Part shown: piece by piece, positions 26,114 through 35,404 of the stretch
Numbering within the stretch: the stretch's first letter is position 1
How the letters are laid out: each line of letters opens with the position of its first letter
Source: JACMLX01 sp031374935
GTDB lineage: Bacteria; Gemmatimonadota; Gemmatimonadetes; Gemmatimonadales; Gemmatimonadaceae
Length of the DNA stretch: 64,000 bases
NCBI GenBank assembly: GCA_031374935.1
Contig: JANMHB010000169.1
Location: 1-64,000 of the forward strand
Reading direction: 5' to 3'
Notes under the pieces: generated by a model
The model's input: only the letters and a program-made list of their open reading frames with translations
What the model was told of the DNA's origin: nothing
Databases searched by the model: none
Position numbers and translations under genes: made by a program

Positions 26114-26404
26114 TCACCCCTGCGCGAGTGTCTCGATCACACCGGCAAGATCGATGTCTTTCTGCGTCAGTCCGCCGGAGTCGTGCGTGGTGAGGGCGAC
26201 GAGCACCTTCGTGTAGCGGATGTCGATATCGGGATGATGCTGTGCGGCCTCGGCGGCATCCGCGATTCGCTGAACGAAGCTGATCCCCGCGGGAAACGTC
26301 GGCATGGTGAACAGCTTGGAGATCACACCGGCGCGCTTGCTCCAGCCTGGGAGTCGGCCCAGTGCGCGCTGGATTTCGATATCGGAAAGGACGGGCGCTG
26401 CCAT
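26114..26404 (-). CDS. Pterin-4a-carbinolamine dehydratase
   Basis: A 96-residue protein of normal family length. The fold's hallmark is seen: helix FVQRIADAAEAAQHHPDIDI with the catalytic HHP, then strands RYTKVLVALTTHDSGGLTQKDIDLA carrying the second active-site histidine. The enzyme dehydrates 4a-hydroxytetrahydrobiopterin during pterin recycling. No aromatic amino acid hydroxylase lies in the window, so the physiological partner is unknown. The start is set at the ATG at 26404 because upstream in-frame sequence is non-conserved and arginine/serine-rich. Confidence 0.9.
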   Translation of the reverse strand: MAAPVLSDIEIQRALGRLPGWSKRAGVISKLFTMPTFPAGISFVQRIADAAEAAQHHPDIDIRYTKVLVALTTHDSGGLTQKDIDLAGVIETLAQG

Positions 26405-26769
26405 AGGTGAGGGCTCGGTGGGGCTGGAAGAGATTGGCCGGCGGAGAGGTACGCGCCCAGACTGCTGCACGCTCGTACCGCCGGCCCGGCAGCACAAGGG
26501 TACATCCAACGAACGGCTCCCGACCGGCACGATGCAGCCTCTGCAACGCGCCGAGTCAGGGGTCCGGCCAGAGCGATCCGGCAGCGGCACGTTCGGCAGT
26601 CGCCGGTACACGATCATTCTGCCGCGATGATGAACCCTGTGATCGTGTGCCGCCCTCCTCAGGCGCGCCAACTGCGGCGGGTGGCCGCCATTTCCAAGCC
26701 CCGACCCCTGACTCAACCTGCGCGGCGTGACTGCCCACGGGACGATCCCTGATCGCGTAGGCTTCTCCC
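26405..26769. other. Intergenic region, no gene seen
   Basis: This 365-bp divergent region lies between the pterin dehydratase and the ligase-associated exonuclease and must hold both promoters. Frames across it are Arg/Ser/Pro-rich with no ribosome-binding sites. I see no strong inverted repeat or clear -35/-10 pair. Confidence 0.5.
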
Positions 26770-27888
26770 ATGCTTCGTGTCACCGAATCCGGACTCTACT
26801 GCGACGCCGGCGACTTCTTCGTGGATCCATGGCGGCCAGTCCACCGGGCCGTGGTCACGCACGCGCACAGCGATCACCTCACCTGGGGCTGTGGGCACTA
26901 TCTCGTCGCGGCCCGTGGCCTCGCTGTATCACGAGAGCGGCTGGGCCAGTGGGCGGACCGCGTGGAGGGGGTGCCATTTGGCGAATCCCGGAACATCAAC
27001 GGCGTGCGCGTCTCGCTGCACCCGGCCGGCCATATCCTCGGATCGGCGCAGGTGCGACTGGAACGCAACGGTGAAGTCTGGGTGGCATCGGGCGACTACA
27101 AGACGGACCCTGATCCAACCTGCGACCCATGGGAGCCGGTGCGCTGCCACACGTTCATCACCGAAAGCACGTTCGGCTTGCCGATCTATCGCTGGCCGGC
27201 ACCGGCGTCGGTGTTCGAAGGAATCAACGCGTGGTGGCGTGACAACGTGAGCGCCGGCCGGACGTCGCTGTTGTTCGGGTACGGACTCGGCAAGGCGCAA
27301 CGTCTGCTGGCCGGCCTCGATCCCTCCATCGGGCCGATCCTCGTCCACGGCGCCGTCGACCGGATGACGATGTTGTACAGGGAGGCTGGCGTGGCGCTTC
27401 CGCCGACCGTGTACGCCGCATCTGCGCGCCACGACGTCGCTGGCGCGATCGTGATTGCACCACCGAGCGCCGATGGCAGCACCTGGGCACGGAAGTTCGG
27501 ATCGCAGTCCACCGCATTTGCGAGCGGGTGGATGCTGGTGCGCGGTGCGCGGCGGCGGCGGAGTGTCGATCGCGGCTTCACGCTCTCAGATCATGTCGAC
27601 TGGCCGCAGTTGCTTGGCGCGATCGCTGCAACGGGCGCGGACCGGGTCCTGGTCACCCACGGTTTCACCGGGCCCGTCGTTCGCTGGCTGAGAGAGCATG
27701 GATTGGCAGCTGATGCGCTCTCGACGCGATACGAAGGTGAGCGGGATGATACGGCAGCGACGACCGAGAGCACGGCGTCCGACAGTGTGTCAGGTACCAC
27801 AGCTGACAACGCACCTGACCAGACGACGGGCCGCGTACCAGACGGGGCGCCGGAGAGCGCTGGTGATGTCACCGGAGCCGCTGAGTGA
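26770..27888 (+). CDS. Ligase-associated metallo-beta-lactamase/beta-CASP DNA exonuclease
   Basis: A 372-residue protein matching the SNM1-like exonucleases found beside bacterial ATP-dependent ligases and Lhr helicases. Seen: THAHSDHLTWG (metal ligands of the HxHxDH motif, about residues 34-44), PAGHILGSAQV (His at about 86), SGDYKTDPDPTCDPWEPV, and VTHGFTGPVVRWLREHGL near the C-terminal domain. The C-terminal 55 residues are a low-complexity Ser/Thr/Ala/Asp tail. It is the first gene of a 4-bp-coupled operon (exonuclease, ligase, helicase), which implies a DNA-repair role. Confidence 0.92.
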   Translation: MLRVTESGLYCDAGDFFVDPWRPVHRAVVTHAHSDHLTWGCGHYLVAARGLAVSRERLGQWADRVEGVPFGESRNINGVRVSLHPAGHILGSAQVRLERNGEVWVASGDYKTDPDPTCDPWEPVRCHTFITESTFGLPIYRWPAPASVFEGINAWWRDNVSAGRTSLLFGYGLGKAQRLLAGLDPSIGPILVHGAVDRMTMLYREAGVALPPTVYAASARHDVAGAIVIAPPSADGSTWARKFGSQSTAFASGWMLVRGARRRRSVDRGFTLSDHVDWPQLLGAIAATGADRVLVTHGFTGPVVRWLREHGLAADALSTRYEGERDDTAATTESTASDSVSGTTADNAPDQTTGRVPDGAPESAGDVTGAAE

Positions 27889-29537
27889 GGGATTTCGCGG
27901 AGTTGTACGACGCCATCGACCGCACCACGGCCACGCAGGGCAAGGTCGCGGCACTGGTCGCGTACTTCAGCGTCGCGTCCCCATCTGACGCCGCGTGGGC
28001 CATCACTTTTCTCGCAGGTCGGCGTCCGAAGCGCTTGGTCAAGTCGGCGGACTTGCGAGCCTGGGCCGCAGAAGCAGCGGATGTCCCTGACTGGCTCTTC
28101 GAGGAATCGTATGCACAGGCTGGCGATCTGGCCGAGACGATTTCGCTGCTGGTGCCCGAGGCTGTCGCGAACTCCGTCCCCGTGGCTGTCGCGAACTCCG
28201 TCCCCGTGGCTGTCGCGAACTCCGTCCCCGAACTGGCGTACTGGGTGGAGCAGCAGCTGCTGCCCCTTGGCCAGATGGACGCGCCAGGCCAGCGCGAGGC
28301 ACTCCGTCATATCTGGCGTACGCTCGGCGGATCGGCTCGCTTCGTGTTCAACAAGCTGATTACCGGCGCCTTCAGGATGGGGGTGTCCGACGGATTGCTG
28401 GTGCGTGCGTTGTCGCAGGTGAGCGGCGTGAGTGGTGACGCGATCAGTCACCGACTCATGGGGCAGTGGGAGCCGTCGGCCGAGTGGTATCAGCGCCTGA
28501 TGCATCCGGACACAGATGATGCGGACTGGAGTCGCCCGTATCCGTTCTATCTCGCATATCCACTGGAACAGGAGCCCTCCGCGCTTGGCGAGGCGGGTGA
28601 ATGGCAGGTGGAATGGAAGTGGGACGGCATCCGCGCACAACTCGTGCGCCGGCGCGGCAAGACGCTGCTCTGGAGTCGCGGCGAAGAGTTGCTGGCCGGC
28701 CGGTTTCCCGAGGTCGAACAGACGGCCGAGTTCCTGCCGGACGGCACGGTCATCGATGGTGAGCTGGTCGCCTGGCGTGACGGTGCACCACTGCCTTTCG
28801 CCGAACTGCAGCGCCGCATCAATCGCAAGACCGTTGGAAAGAAGCTCCTCTCCGACGTACCGTGTGCCATGGTGTCGTACGATCTGCTCGAGCTGGGCGG
28901 AGTCGACCTGCGGACGTCGAGCATGCTCGAACGGCGCACGGCGCTCGAATCGATGGTTGGCGGACTGCCAACTGGCGGCACCATACATCTGTCGCCGATC
29001 ATCCCCGCTCCATCGTGGGACGCCGTACAGGCGGCGCGCAGTGCATCACGGGCGATGCGCGCCGAGGGGCTGATGCTCAAGCGTCGCACGTCCACGTACG
29101 GTGTCGGGCGTCGGGTTGGTGACTGGTGGAAGTGGAAGGTGACACCGCTCAGCATCGATGCGGTGCTCGTGTACGCACAGGCCGGCCATGGCCGGCGTGC
29201 GGGACTCTATACCGACTACACCTTCGCCGTCTGGGATGGTGACACGCTGGTGCCGTTCGCCAAGGCGTATTCAGGACTGACTGACGCCGAGATCCGGAAG
29301 GTCGATGCCTACGTGCGTCAGAATACGCTCGAAAAGTTCGGACCGGTGCGCACTGTCACGCCAGGTCTGGTGTTCGAGCTGGCCTTCGAAGGAATTCAGG
29401 AGAGCGCGCGGCACAAGAGCGGCATCGCCGTGCGCTTTCCGCGCATCAGCCGCTGGCGCATGGACAAGCTGCCGAAAGACGCTGATTCACTGGCAACGAT
29501 CAAGGCCATGCTGCGGGCCGTGCGCGGACACCAGTGA
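27885..29537 (+). CDS. ATP-dependent DNA ligase (repair-operon type)
   Basis: A 550-residue ligase. The N-terminal helical DNA-binding domain spans about residues 1-215, the adenylation domain about 220-415 with catalytic Lys245 in EWKWDGIRAQL, and the OB-fold about 430-550. Other nucleotidyltransferase motifs are VIDGELVAW, GLMLKRRTSTYG and DWWKWKV. It seals nicks with an AMP-lysine intermediate. GTG start and GTGA overlaps couple it to the exonuclease before and helicase after. Odd feature: a 24-bp unit repeated three times in frame (about residues 93-115) inserts VPVAVANS units in the N-terminal domain, next to a helix of the DNA-binding fold. Confidence 0.95.
   Translation: MRDFAELYDAIDRTTATQGKVAALVAYFSVASPSDAAWAITFLAGRRPKRLVKSADLRAWAAEAADVPDWLFEESYAQAGDLAETISLLVPEAVANSVPVAVANSVPVAVANSVPELAYWVEQQLLPLGQMDAPGQREALRHIWRTLGGSARFVFNKLITGAFRMGVSDGLLVRALSQVSGVSGDAISHRLMGQWEPSAEWYQRLMHPDTDDADWSRPYPFYLAYPLEQEPSALGEAGEWQVEWKWDGIRAQLVRRRGKTLLWSRGEELLAGRFPEVEQTAEFLPDGTVIDGELVAWRDGAPLPFAELQRRINRKTVGKKLLSDVPCAMVSYDLLELGGVDLRTSSMLERRTALESMVGGLPTGGTIHLSPIIPAPSWDAVQAARSASRAMRAEGLMLKRRTSTYGVGRRVGDWWKWKVTPLSIDAVLVYAQAGHGRRAGLYTDYTFAVWDGDTLVPFAKAYSGLTDAEIRKVDAYVRQNTLEKFGPVRTVTPGLVFELAFEGIQESARHKSGIAVRFPRISRWRMDKLPKDADSLATIKAMLRAVRGHQ
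28161..28230 (+). repeat. In-frame 24-bp minisatellite (three copies) in the ligase gene
   Basis: Three head-to-tail copies of a 24-bp unit at 28161-28184, 28185-28208 and 28209-28230 (the last lacking its final two bases). The copies are identical, encode AVANSVPV, and keep frame, which implies recent slippage expansion. Copy number may differ between strains. Confidence 0.95.
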
Positions 29538-32008
29538 CCGACGGCACACACGAGGCGGTGCTCGGATGGTTCAGCGGCCATGGCTGGGAGCCGTTCGCGT
29601 TTCAGCGCGAGGTCTGGCATGCCTATTCGAACGGATCATCCGGGCTGATTCACGCCGCAACGGGTACCGGCAAGACGTACGCCGCCTGGCTTGGGCCACT
29701 CCAGGACTGGCTCACCACACACCCGAATGTGCCCGCGCAGAAGAAGCGGAACACGCACGCGCCGCTGCAGGTGCTCTGGATCACTCCGCTGCGTGCGCTT
29801 GCGGCCGATACCGAGCAGGCGCTGCGTGCGCCGATCGAATCACTTGGCATTCCCTGGACGATCGAATCACGCACTGGCGACACGGCCGAGAAGGTACGCC
29901 GTGCGCAGCGCGAACGCCTGCCGTCGGCGTTGATCACTACGCCTGAATCGCTCGAACTGCTGCTGTGCCGTGACGATCAGGCAGAGCTGTTCGAGACGTT
30001 GCGGTGCGTGGTCGTCGACGAGTGGCACGAATTGATGGCGACGAAACGCGGCGTGCAGGTCGAACTGGCGCTGGCACGTCTCCGCGCCCTCTGCCCGACG
30101 CTGCGCACCTGGGGACTCTCGGCCACACTCGGCAATCTCGACGTGGCGCGCGAAACCTTGCTCGGACGTGACACGGGTGGCAATGCGAACCCTGGTGTTC
30201 TGGTGCGTGGCATCGTGCCGAAAGAGATCGTGGTCGAGTCGCTCATCCCGGACGAGATGGAGCGTTTCCCGTGGGCTGGCCACCTGAACACGAAACTGCT
30301 GCCGCAGGTGCTCGATCGCATCGCCGCAGCGCAGTCCGCGATCATCTTCACCAATACGCGATCACAGTGCGAGATCTGGTTTCAGTCGATCGTCGCCGCC
30401 AGGCCGGACTGGTTCGAGACGGTGGCCATCCATCACGGTTCGCTCGACAAGCAGCAGCGACAGACCGTGGAGGATGGCCTGAAGAGCGGCCGGTTCCGCG
30501 CGGTGGTGGCGACGTCATCGCTCGACCTCGGCGTGGACTTCGCACCGGTCGATCTGGTGATGCAGATCGGGAGCCCGAAGGGCGTGGCCAGGCTGCTGCA
30601 GCGCGCGGGGCGGTCCGGGCATTCACCGGGGCGCGTCTCGCAGATCGTCTGCGTGCCGACCCATGCCTTCGAGCTGGTGGAGGTGGCCGCGGCCCGCGAT
30701 GCGATTCGCGACGGAAAGATCGAAAGCCGCGACCCCGTCGACCGCCCACTCGATCTGCTGGCGCAACATCTGGTGTCGCGCGCCATCGGTGGCGGTTTCA
30801 CACGTCCGGAGATCATGGCCGAGTTGCGGACGACGCGGGCGTATGGCGCACTGACGGAGGCGGAGCTCGACTGGGTACTGGACTTCATCACCCGCGGTGG
30901 TGTCGCGCTCAGGGCGTATCCCGAGTATTCGCGCGTCATCAACGAGTACGGGCACTACTTCGTCCGTGACAAGCGCGTGATTCAACGCCACAAGATGAGT
31001 ATCGGCACGATCGTCAGCGATACGGCGCTTGCGGTGCGCTTTCTCACGGGCGGGCGGCTTGGCACGATCGAGGAGAGTTTCATCGCGCGGCTCAAGCCGA
31101 AGGACCGGTTCATCTTCGCCGGTCGCGCGCTGGAGTTCGTGCGGGTGAAGGACCTGACGGCGTGGGTGCGGAAGGCCAAGGGAGCATCGGGTGCGGTGCC
31201 GAGCTGGCAGGGGTCGCGCATGCCGCTCTCCAGCGAGCTGTCGCTGGCTGTGCGCGACAAGCTCGAGGAGGCGCGCGTTCAGCGCTATGCGAGTCCGGAG
31301 ATGATGGCGGTACGCGGCATCATGCAGCTCCAGGCGGAACGGTCCCTGATTCCGTCGCCGTCCGAGTTGCTCATCGAGCGAGTGGAGACGAAGGAGGGGC
31401 ATCATCTCTTCATCTACCCGTTCGATGGACGCCTGGTGCACGAAGGGCTGGCGGCGCTCTTCGCCTACCGCATTGCGCAACTGACGCCGATCACCTTCAG
31501 CTTCGCCTGCAACGACTACGGATTCGAACTGCTGTCGCCGGAGCGTGCCCCAATCGAGGAGGCGCTCGAGGCGGGATTGCTCGGCAGCGCGCACCTGTTG
31601 CACGACATCACGGAGTCGCTGAATGCGGCCGAACTGGCGCGACGCCAGTTTCGCGAGATCGCGAGGGTGGCGGGACTGATCTTCGAAGGCTTTCCGGGGC
31701 AATCGAAATCGATGAAGCAGGTGCAGGCGTCGAGCGGACTGCTATACGACGTATTCGCAAAGTACGACCCCGACAACCTGCTGATCGCACAGGCGAAGCG
31801 CGAAGTGCTGGAGCGACAGCTGGAATCGAGCCGGATCGGGGGCACTTTGCGGCGGCTGGAGCGCGGAGTGGTGCGGTTGATCGACGTCGAGCGTCCGACG
31901 CCGCTGGCGTTCCCGTTGCTGGTCGACCGGACGCGGGCGAAGCTCAGTACGGAGAAGCTGGTGGATCGGGTGAAGCGCATGACGGCGCAGTACGAGCGCG
32001 AGCGGTGA
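29534..32008 (+). CDS. Ligase-associated Lhr-type DEXH helicase
   Basis: An 824-residue superfamily 2 helicase of the Lhr core (Lhr-C1) type. Motifs: AATGTGKTYAAW (Lys47), TTPESLELLL, DEWHEL (Asp162-His165), LSATLGN, IIFTNTRSQCE, TSSLDLGVDFAPVD, and motif VI QRAGRSGHSPG. These are followed by the winged-helix and C-terminal beta domains characteristic of Lhr. It lacks the long C-terminal extension of full-length Lhr. GTG start overlaps the ligase stop (GTGA). It is a 3'-5' translocase expected to work with the ligase and exonuclease in repair. Confidence 0.95.
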   Translation: MTDGTHEAVLGWFSGHGWEPFAFQREVWHAYSNGSSGLIHAATGTGKTYAAWLGPLQDWLTTHPNVPAQKKRNTHAPLQVLWITPLRALAADTEQALRAPIESLGIPWTIESRTGDTAEKVRRAQRERLPSALITTPESLELLLCRDDQAELFETLRCVVVDEWHELMATKRGVQVELALARLRALCPTLRTWGLSATLGNLDVARETLLGRDTGGNANPGVLVRGIVPKEIVVESLIPDEMERFPWAGHLNTKLLPQVLDRIAAAQSAIIFTNTRSQCEIWFQSIVAARPDWFETVAIHHGSLDKQQRQTVEDGLKSGRFRAVVATSSLDLGVDFAPVDLVMQIGSPKGVARLLQRAGRSGHSPGRVSQIVCVPTHAFELVEVAAARDAIRDGKIESRDPVDRPLDLLAQHLVSRAIGGGFTRPEIMAELRTTRAYGALTEAELDWVLDFITRGGVALRAYPEYSRVINEYGHYFVRDKRVIQRHKMSIGTIVSDTALAVRFLTGGRLGTIEESFIARLKPKDRFIFAGRALEFVRVKDLTAWVRKAKGASGAVPSWQGSRMPLSSELSLAVRDKLEEARVQRYASPEMMAVRGIMQLQAERSLIPSPSELLIERVETKEGHHLFIYPFDGRLVHEGLAALFAYRIAQLTPITFSFACNDYGFELLSPERAPIEEALEAGLLGSAHLLHDITESLNAAELARRQFREIARVAGLIFEGFPGQSKSMKQVQASSGLLYDVFAKYDPDNLLIAQAKREVLERQLESSRIGGTLRRLERGVVRLIDVERPTPLAFPLLVDRTRAKLSTEKLVDRVKRMTAQYERER

Positions 32009-32067
32009 TGTCGCGTGCATTGGGCGCGGACCACATGCAGGTGCCCTGACAACCGTCGATCACGCCA

Positions 32068-32895
32068 TCATGGCATGTCAGCGACCGTCCGTGCGATAGT
32101 GCGGGCACCAACGTCAGACGGCGCAAGGTCAGCCGCCACGATCATTCGCGCGCGGAACTGCGCCACCGAGGGATCGATGTCGAATCCGATCGTGCGACGG
32201 CTCGAAGAGGCGAGCGCCGCGATCGACGACTCATAGGCCTTCCAGCGGAAGCAATCGTTGGACGTCACCTGGGTGCAGTCTGCATCGTTGAAGAAGTTGT
32301 ATGGCGCTCCGCTAGCGGGTGCGCCCGTTCCATCGAAGTCGGTGGATGGCGTCACCGTGCCGAACCGCGGCTGTTCCACGAGAAGCGTATTACCCCCACC
32401 GCCCGTGACACTCCCCGCGACGAACGTGACGGTGTAGTCGATCGGAAAGAGAATCACGCCATTCGCGGGAGCTACGGGCCACGTCGGCGTCACCAGACGA
32501 ATGCCCGGCAGCCGGCTCTCGATGGCGACATCAAACGTGACGCGAATCCGGTTCGGGGTAAAGGCGCCTACCGCGGATGTCCGGACATTCGATGCCAACA
32601 TCCGCACCGCGTCACCCGCGAGCAGCGACAGGCTCGGCCTGTCTGCGGTGTGTGGCGGGGAATTTGACGGGCTGACGGGCAAGGTGACCGGCGGAGTGAT
32701 CGTGACGGTTCGCGTGCGCGCGTTCACATCAAAGGTAAAGGCCATTGGACGGAGTTCCGAAGCAGCGCCCTGGCCGACCAGGGCGGGGGCCGTTGCGCGA
32801 TCTCCGGCGCAGGCGACGGTCATGAGGCCGAACAGAAGACAGATCGTCGGGCGCGGCAACCGCCGAGCCGGGGACAGTGCGGTGTGCAGTCGCAT
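32068..32895 (-). CDS. Lipoprotein of a locally repeated, unnamed family (copy 1)
   Basis: A 275-residue lipoprotein (signal CLLFGLMTVAC, Cys29). The mature part of about 230 residues is shared, in the same order, with the genes at 35405 and 41918. Shared marks: (E/Q)xRPxAF, LSLLxGxAxR, FxPxxIRVTFDVxIExxLP, TPTWPxxPxxGVILFP, DGTGAPASGAPYNFFND, a Cys pair in DADCTQVTSNDCFRW, and GFDIDPSVAQFRARMIVAADL. Strand-rich and presumably extracytoplasmic; the Cys pair may form a disulfide. I know no name for this domain. Start set at the ATG before the signal peptide. Divergent from the 5'-nucleotidase-like gene, convergent with lhr. Confidence 0.8.
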   Translation of the reverse strand: MRLHTALSPARRLPRPTICLLFGLMTVACAGDRATAPALVGQGAASELRPMAFTFDVNARTRTVTITPPVTLPVSPSNSPPHTADRPSLSLLAGDAVRMLASNVRTSAVGAFTPNRIRVTFDVAIESRLPGIRLVTPTWPVAPANGVILFPIDYTVTFVAGSVTGGGGNTLLVEQPRFGTVTPSTDFDGTGAPASGAPYNFFNDADCTQVTSNDCFRWKAYESSIAALASSSRRTIGFDIDPSVAQFRARMIVAADLAPSDVGARTIARTVADMP

Positions 32896-33373
32896 CGGTC
32901 GTGTGATGAGGTCAGGCAATCCGACTGGTGTGGGTCGCCCGTGCAGGTCAGCGGGTGAAGCGACGCCTCGGTGTTGCGAGAGAGTCTCGGCCACATTTCG
33001 GCCAGATGAACTCCATTTGTGTAACACCCACGATCGCGCCGGCGCGGGGCGACGCGGGGCGAAGTGACGGATCGGCCATTGCGGGGCGCACCACGCTCCG
33101 TACCGCTCCCAGTCGACCAGCGTCCGTGTGGACGGCACTCGGGGCCGATCTGGAAGTGCGCCGGGCGTTGCACGGCAAACCCATTTCCTTGAGCATGGTG
33201 CTCACTCACGCGGTGGTCCGCCTCGGCGTCCGAGGGAGAAGGCCGCGATTTATTCCCGTACAGAACCGTTTACGGGCCGTGACGGATGTGTGGCTTCGCC
33301 GTCGCGGAATCGGTGGAAGCCGGGTGGTAGTGTCGGTGGTTGTCGATGTTTCTCTCACCGTCAGGAGACCACC
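32896..33373. other. Divergent intergenic region with a possible operator
   Basis: This 478-bp region separates two divergent lipoprotein genes and should hold both promoters. The only structure I noticed is an inverted repeat CCCGTA-(10 bp)-TACGGG at 33255-33276, in a locally A/T-richer patch about 100 bp upstream of the 5'-nucleotidase-like start. Frames inside the region are not protein-like. Confidence 0.45.
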
Positions 33374-35287
33374 ATGCGCAGAATTGCAGTCATCGTACTC
33401 GCCGGCATCGTCACGGGCTGCAGCAGTGACTCGCCTCTCGTCCCATCCACTTCGACATCGCAGCTCGCATTGTCGCCCCGCAGCGCGGATGCACCGGAGC
33501 TGTGCCTGACCCTGCTACACAACAACGATGGCGAATCGAAACTGCTGCCGTTGAGCACATTGCCAGACTTCGGCGGCGTGGCCCGCTTTGCAACACTCGT
33601 CGACAAGCTTCGAGCCGAAGCCAAGCAGGGTGATGATGTCGCGGACGAGGCGGACATGGCCGAGGCGCAGGATGCATCGACGGCGGCCCGCGGTCGGCAG
33701 CGCGCCACCAGCTGCGACGATGCCGGCTTCGTCAAGCGCGCGGCAGTGCTTGTCTCCTCCGGCGACAACTTCCTCGCTGGCCCGGAGTTCAACGCTGGTC
33801 TCGCCAACGGGCAGCAGTACGACGCGACGGCGCTCGATCTGATCCGCTACGACGCACTCGCGATCGGCAATCACGAGTTCGACTTTGGCCCGGATGTTTT
33901 CGACACGTTCGTGCGGGCATTCGACCGGTCGCGCGCGCCGTTCCTGAGCGCAAACCTCGACGTGTCGGCCGAACCGGCGCTCGCCCAGCTCGCTCGCCGC
34001 AATCGGATCGCGAAGAGTGTCGTCGTCAGGAAGCGCGGAGAGAACATCGGCATCATCGGCCTGACGACGCCGGCGCTGCCGAGCATCTCGAGTCCGCGTA
34101 ACGTGGTGGTGTCGGCGATACTGGCCGCGGCTGTGCAGGCGGAAGTTCAGGCGCTCCAGTCACGCGGCGTGAACAAGATCATCCTCATCAGCCATCTGCA
34201 GAGTGTGCTCGAAGATCTGACACTCATCCCGCAGCTGCGCGGCGTTGATGTCGTCGTGGCCGGCGGTGGCAGCGATCTGCTGGTGAATCCGGCGAATCCG
34301 GGTACGCTCCTCGTTCCCGGTGATGCGCCGCGGACCACCTTCCCGACCGCCTATCCGACGAGCGCACTGGATGCCGATGGCAATTTGGTGCTGGTCGTCA
34401 CGACGGAAGGGAACTACAAGTACGTCGGGCGGCTGGTGGTCGGCTTCAATCGCGACGGTGCGATTGTGACGCTCGGTGCCCGGAGCGGACCGGTTCGCGT
34501 GGCTGGGACAGCATTGCCAGACGGCGTGGACGCTGATCCGAAGGTCCAGCAGCAGGTAGTCGAGCCGGTGCAGGCGTACGTGAACGACCTGGCGACGCGG
34601 CAGGTCGCGACCAGCGAAGTGGCACTCGATGGCGTGCGCGCCAGAATCCGCACGGTGGAGACGAATCTGGGTAACGTCGTCGCCGACGCGCTGCTCTGGC
34701 AGGCACGCCAGCAGGCGGCGTCATTCGGTGCGCCGCTGCCGGTGGTCGGATTCCAGAACGGTGGCGGTATCCGGAATGACAACATCATCCCGGCCGGCCC
34801 ACTGACGGAGCTGAACACGTTCAGCATTCTTCCCTTCCTGAACTTCGTGGCCATCGCGTCAGTGCCGCGCGCGCAGTTCAAGGAATTGATGGAGAACGCG
34901 GTGTCGCGGGTCGCGTTCACCGACGGCCGCTTTGCGCAGATCGCCGGCTTCCGGTTCTCGTGGAGCGCGACAGGAACCGCCCAGCTGGTCGATGCGGCCG
35001 GGAACGTGACGACGTCGGGTACGCGGATCGTGAGCATCACCCTGGATGATGGTACGCCGATCGTCGTCGGCGGCGTGGTTCAGGCGGGTGCCAGCATTCC
35101 GGTGGCCTCGATCGACTTCCTCTTCCGCGGTGGTGACTCGTATCCGTTCCGTGGACTCGCCTTCACGTCGGTTGGCGTCACGTACCAGCAGTCGCTGACG
35201 AACTTCCTTCGCACGGGCCTCGGTGGCACGGTGCGGGCGGCGGACTATCCTGGAGGGGGCGAAGGCCGGATCACGCGCCTGCCGTGA
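33374..35287 (+). CDS. 5'-nucleotidase/UshA-like metallophosphatase lipoprotein
   Basis: A 637-residue exported protein with a lipoprotein signal (AVIVLAGIVTGC, Cys16). The N-terminal metallophosphatase domain shows LTLLHNNDGESKL, SSGDNFLAG and AIGNHEFDFG; the C-terminal 5'-nucleotidase domain shows VETNLGNVVADALLW and GFQNGGGIRNDNI plus the substrate-stacking region near FRFSWSATG. Compared with UshA, two metal-binding histidines are replaced: the first loop is NNDGES rather than NDxHG, and the usual GGHxH is AGGGSD. This variant pattern suggests a subfamily with altered metal site or substrate. GGAG ribosome site precedes the ATG; a hairpin terminator follows the gene. Confidence 0.9.
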   Translation: MRRIAVIVLAGIVTGCSSDSPLVPSTSTSQLALSPRSADAPELCLTLLHNNDGESKLLPLSTLPDFGGVARFATLVDKLRAEAKQGDDVADEADMAEAQDASTAARGRQRATSCDDAGFVKRAAVLVSSGDNFLAGPEFNAGLANGQQYDATALDLIRYDALAIGNHEFDFGPDVFDTFVRAFDRSRAPFLSANLDVSAEPALAQLARRNRIAKSVVVRKRGENIGIIGLTTPALPSISSPRNVVVSAILAAAVQAEVQALQSRGVNKIILISHLQSVLEDLTLIPQLRGVDVVVAGGGSDLLVNPANPGTLLVPGDAPRTTFPTAYPTSALDADGNLVLVVTTEGNYKYVGRLVVGFNRDGAIVTLGARSGPVRVAGTALPDGVDADPKVQQQVVEPVQAYVNDLATRQVATSEVALDGVRARIRTVETNLGNVVADALLWQARQQAASFGAPLPVVGFQNGGGIRNDNIIPAGPLTELNTFSILPFLNFVAIASVPRAQFKELMENAVSRVAFTDGRFAQIAGFRFSWSATGTAQLVDAAGNVTTSGTRIVSITLDDGTPIVVGGVVQAGASIPVASIDFLFRGGDSYPFRGLAFTSVGVTYQQSLTNFLRTGLGGTVRAADYPGGGEGRITRLP

Positions 35288-35316
35288 TCCGGGCGGCCTG
35301 ACGACGCGTGAGACGA

Positions 35317-35351
35317 AGGGCCCGCGCGGAGGCAGTCTCCGTGCGGGCCCT
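35317..35351. terminator. Hairpin terminator after the 5'-nucleotidase-like gene
   Basis: A 15-bp stem with one mismatch (AGGGCCCGCGCGGAG against CTCCGTGCGGGCCCT) and a 5-nt loop, 30 bp after the stop codon. Only scattered Ts follow, so termination is likely but not certain. It also separates this gene from the convergent lipoprotein gene. Confidence 0.75.
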
Positions 35352-35404
35352 GTGCGTTCTGCATCGTTCATCAGGCGCCCGACGCTGCCGCGCCAAGCGC
35401 GACG

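Noticed and set aside
28161..28230. Triple repeat considered as a CRISPR-like array
   Set aside because: Units are contiguous with no spacers, in frame, and inside a conserved gene.
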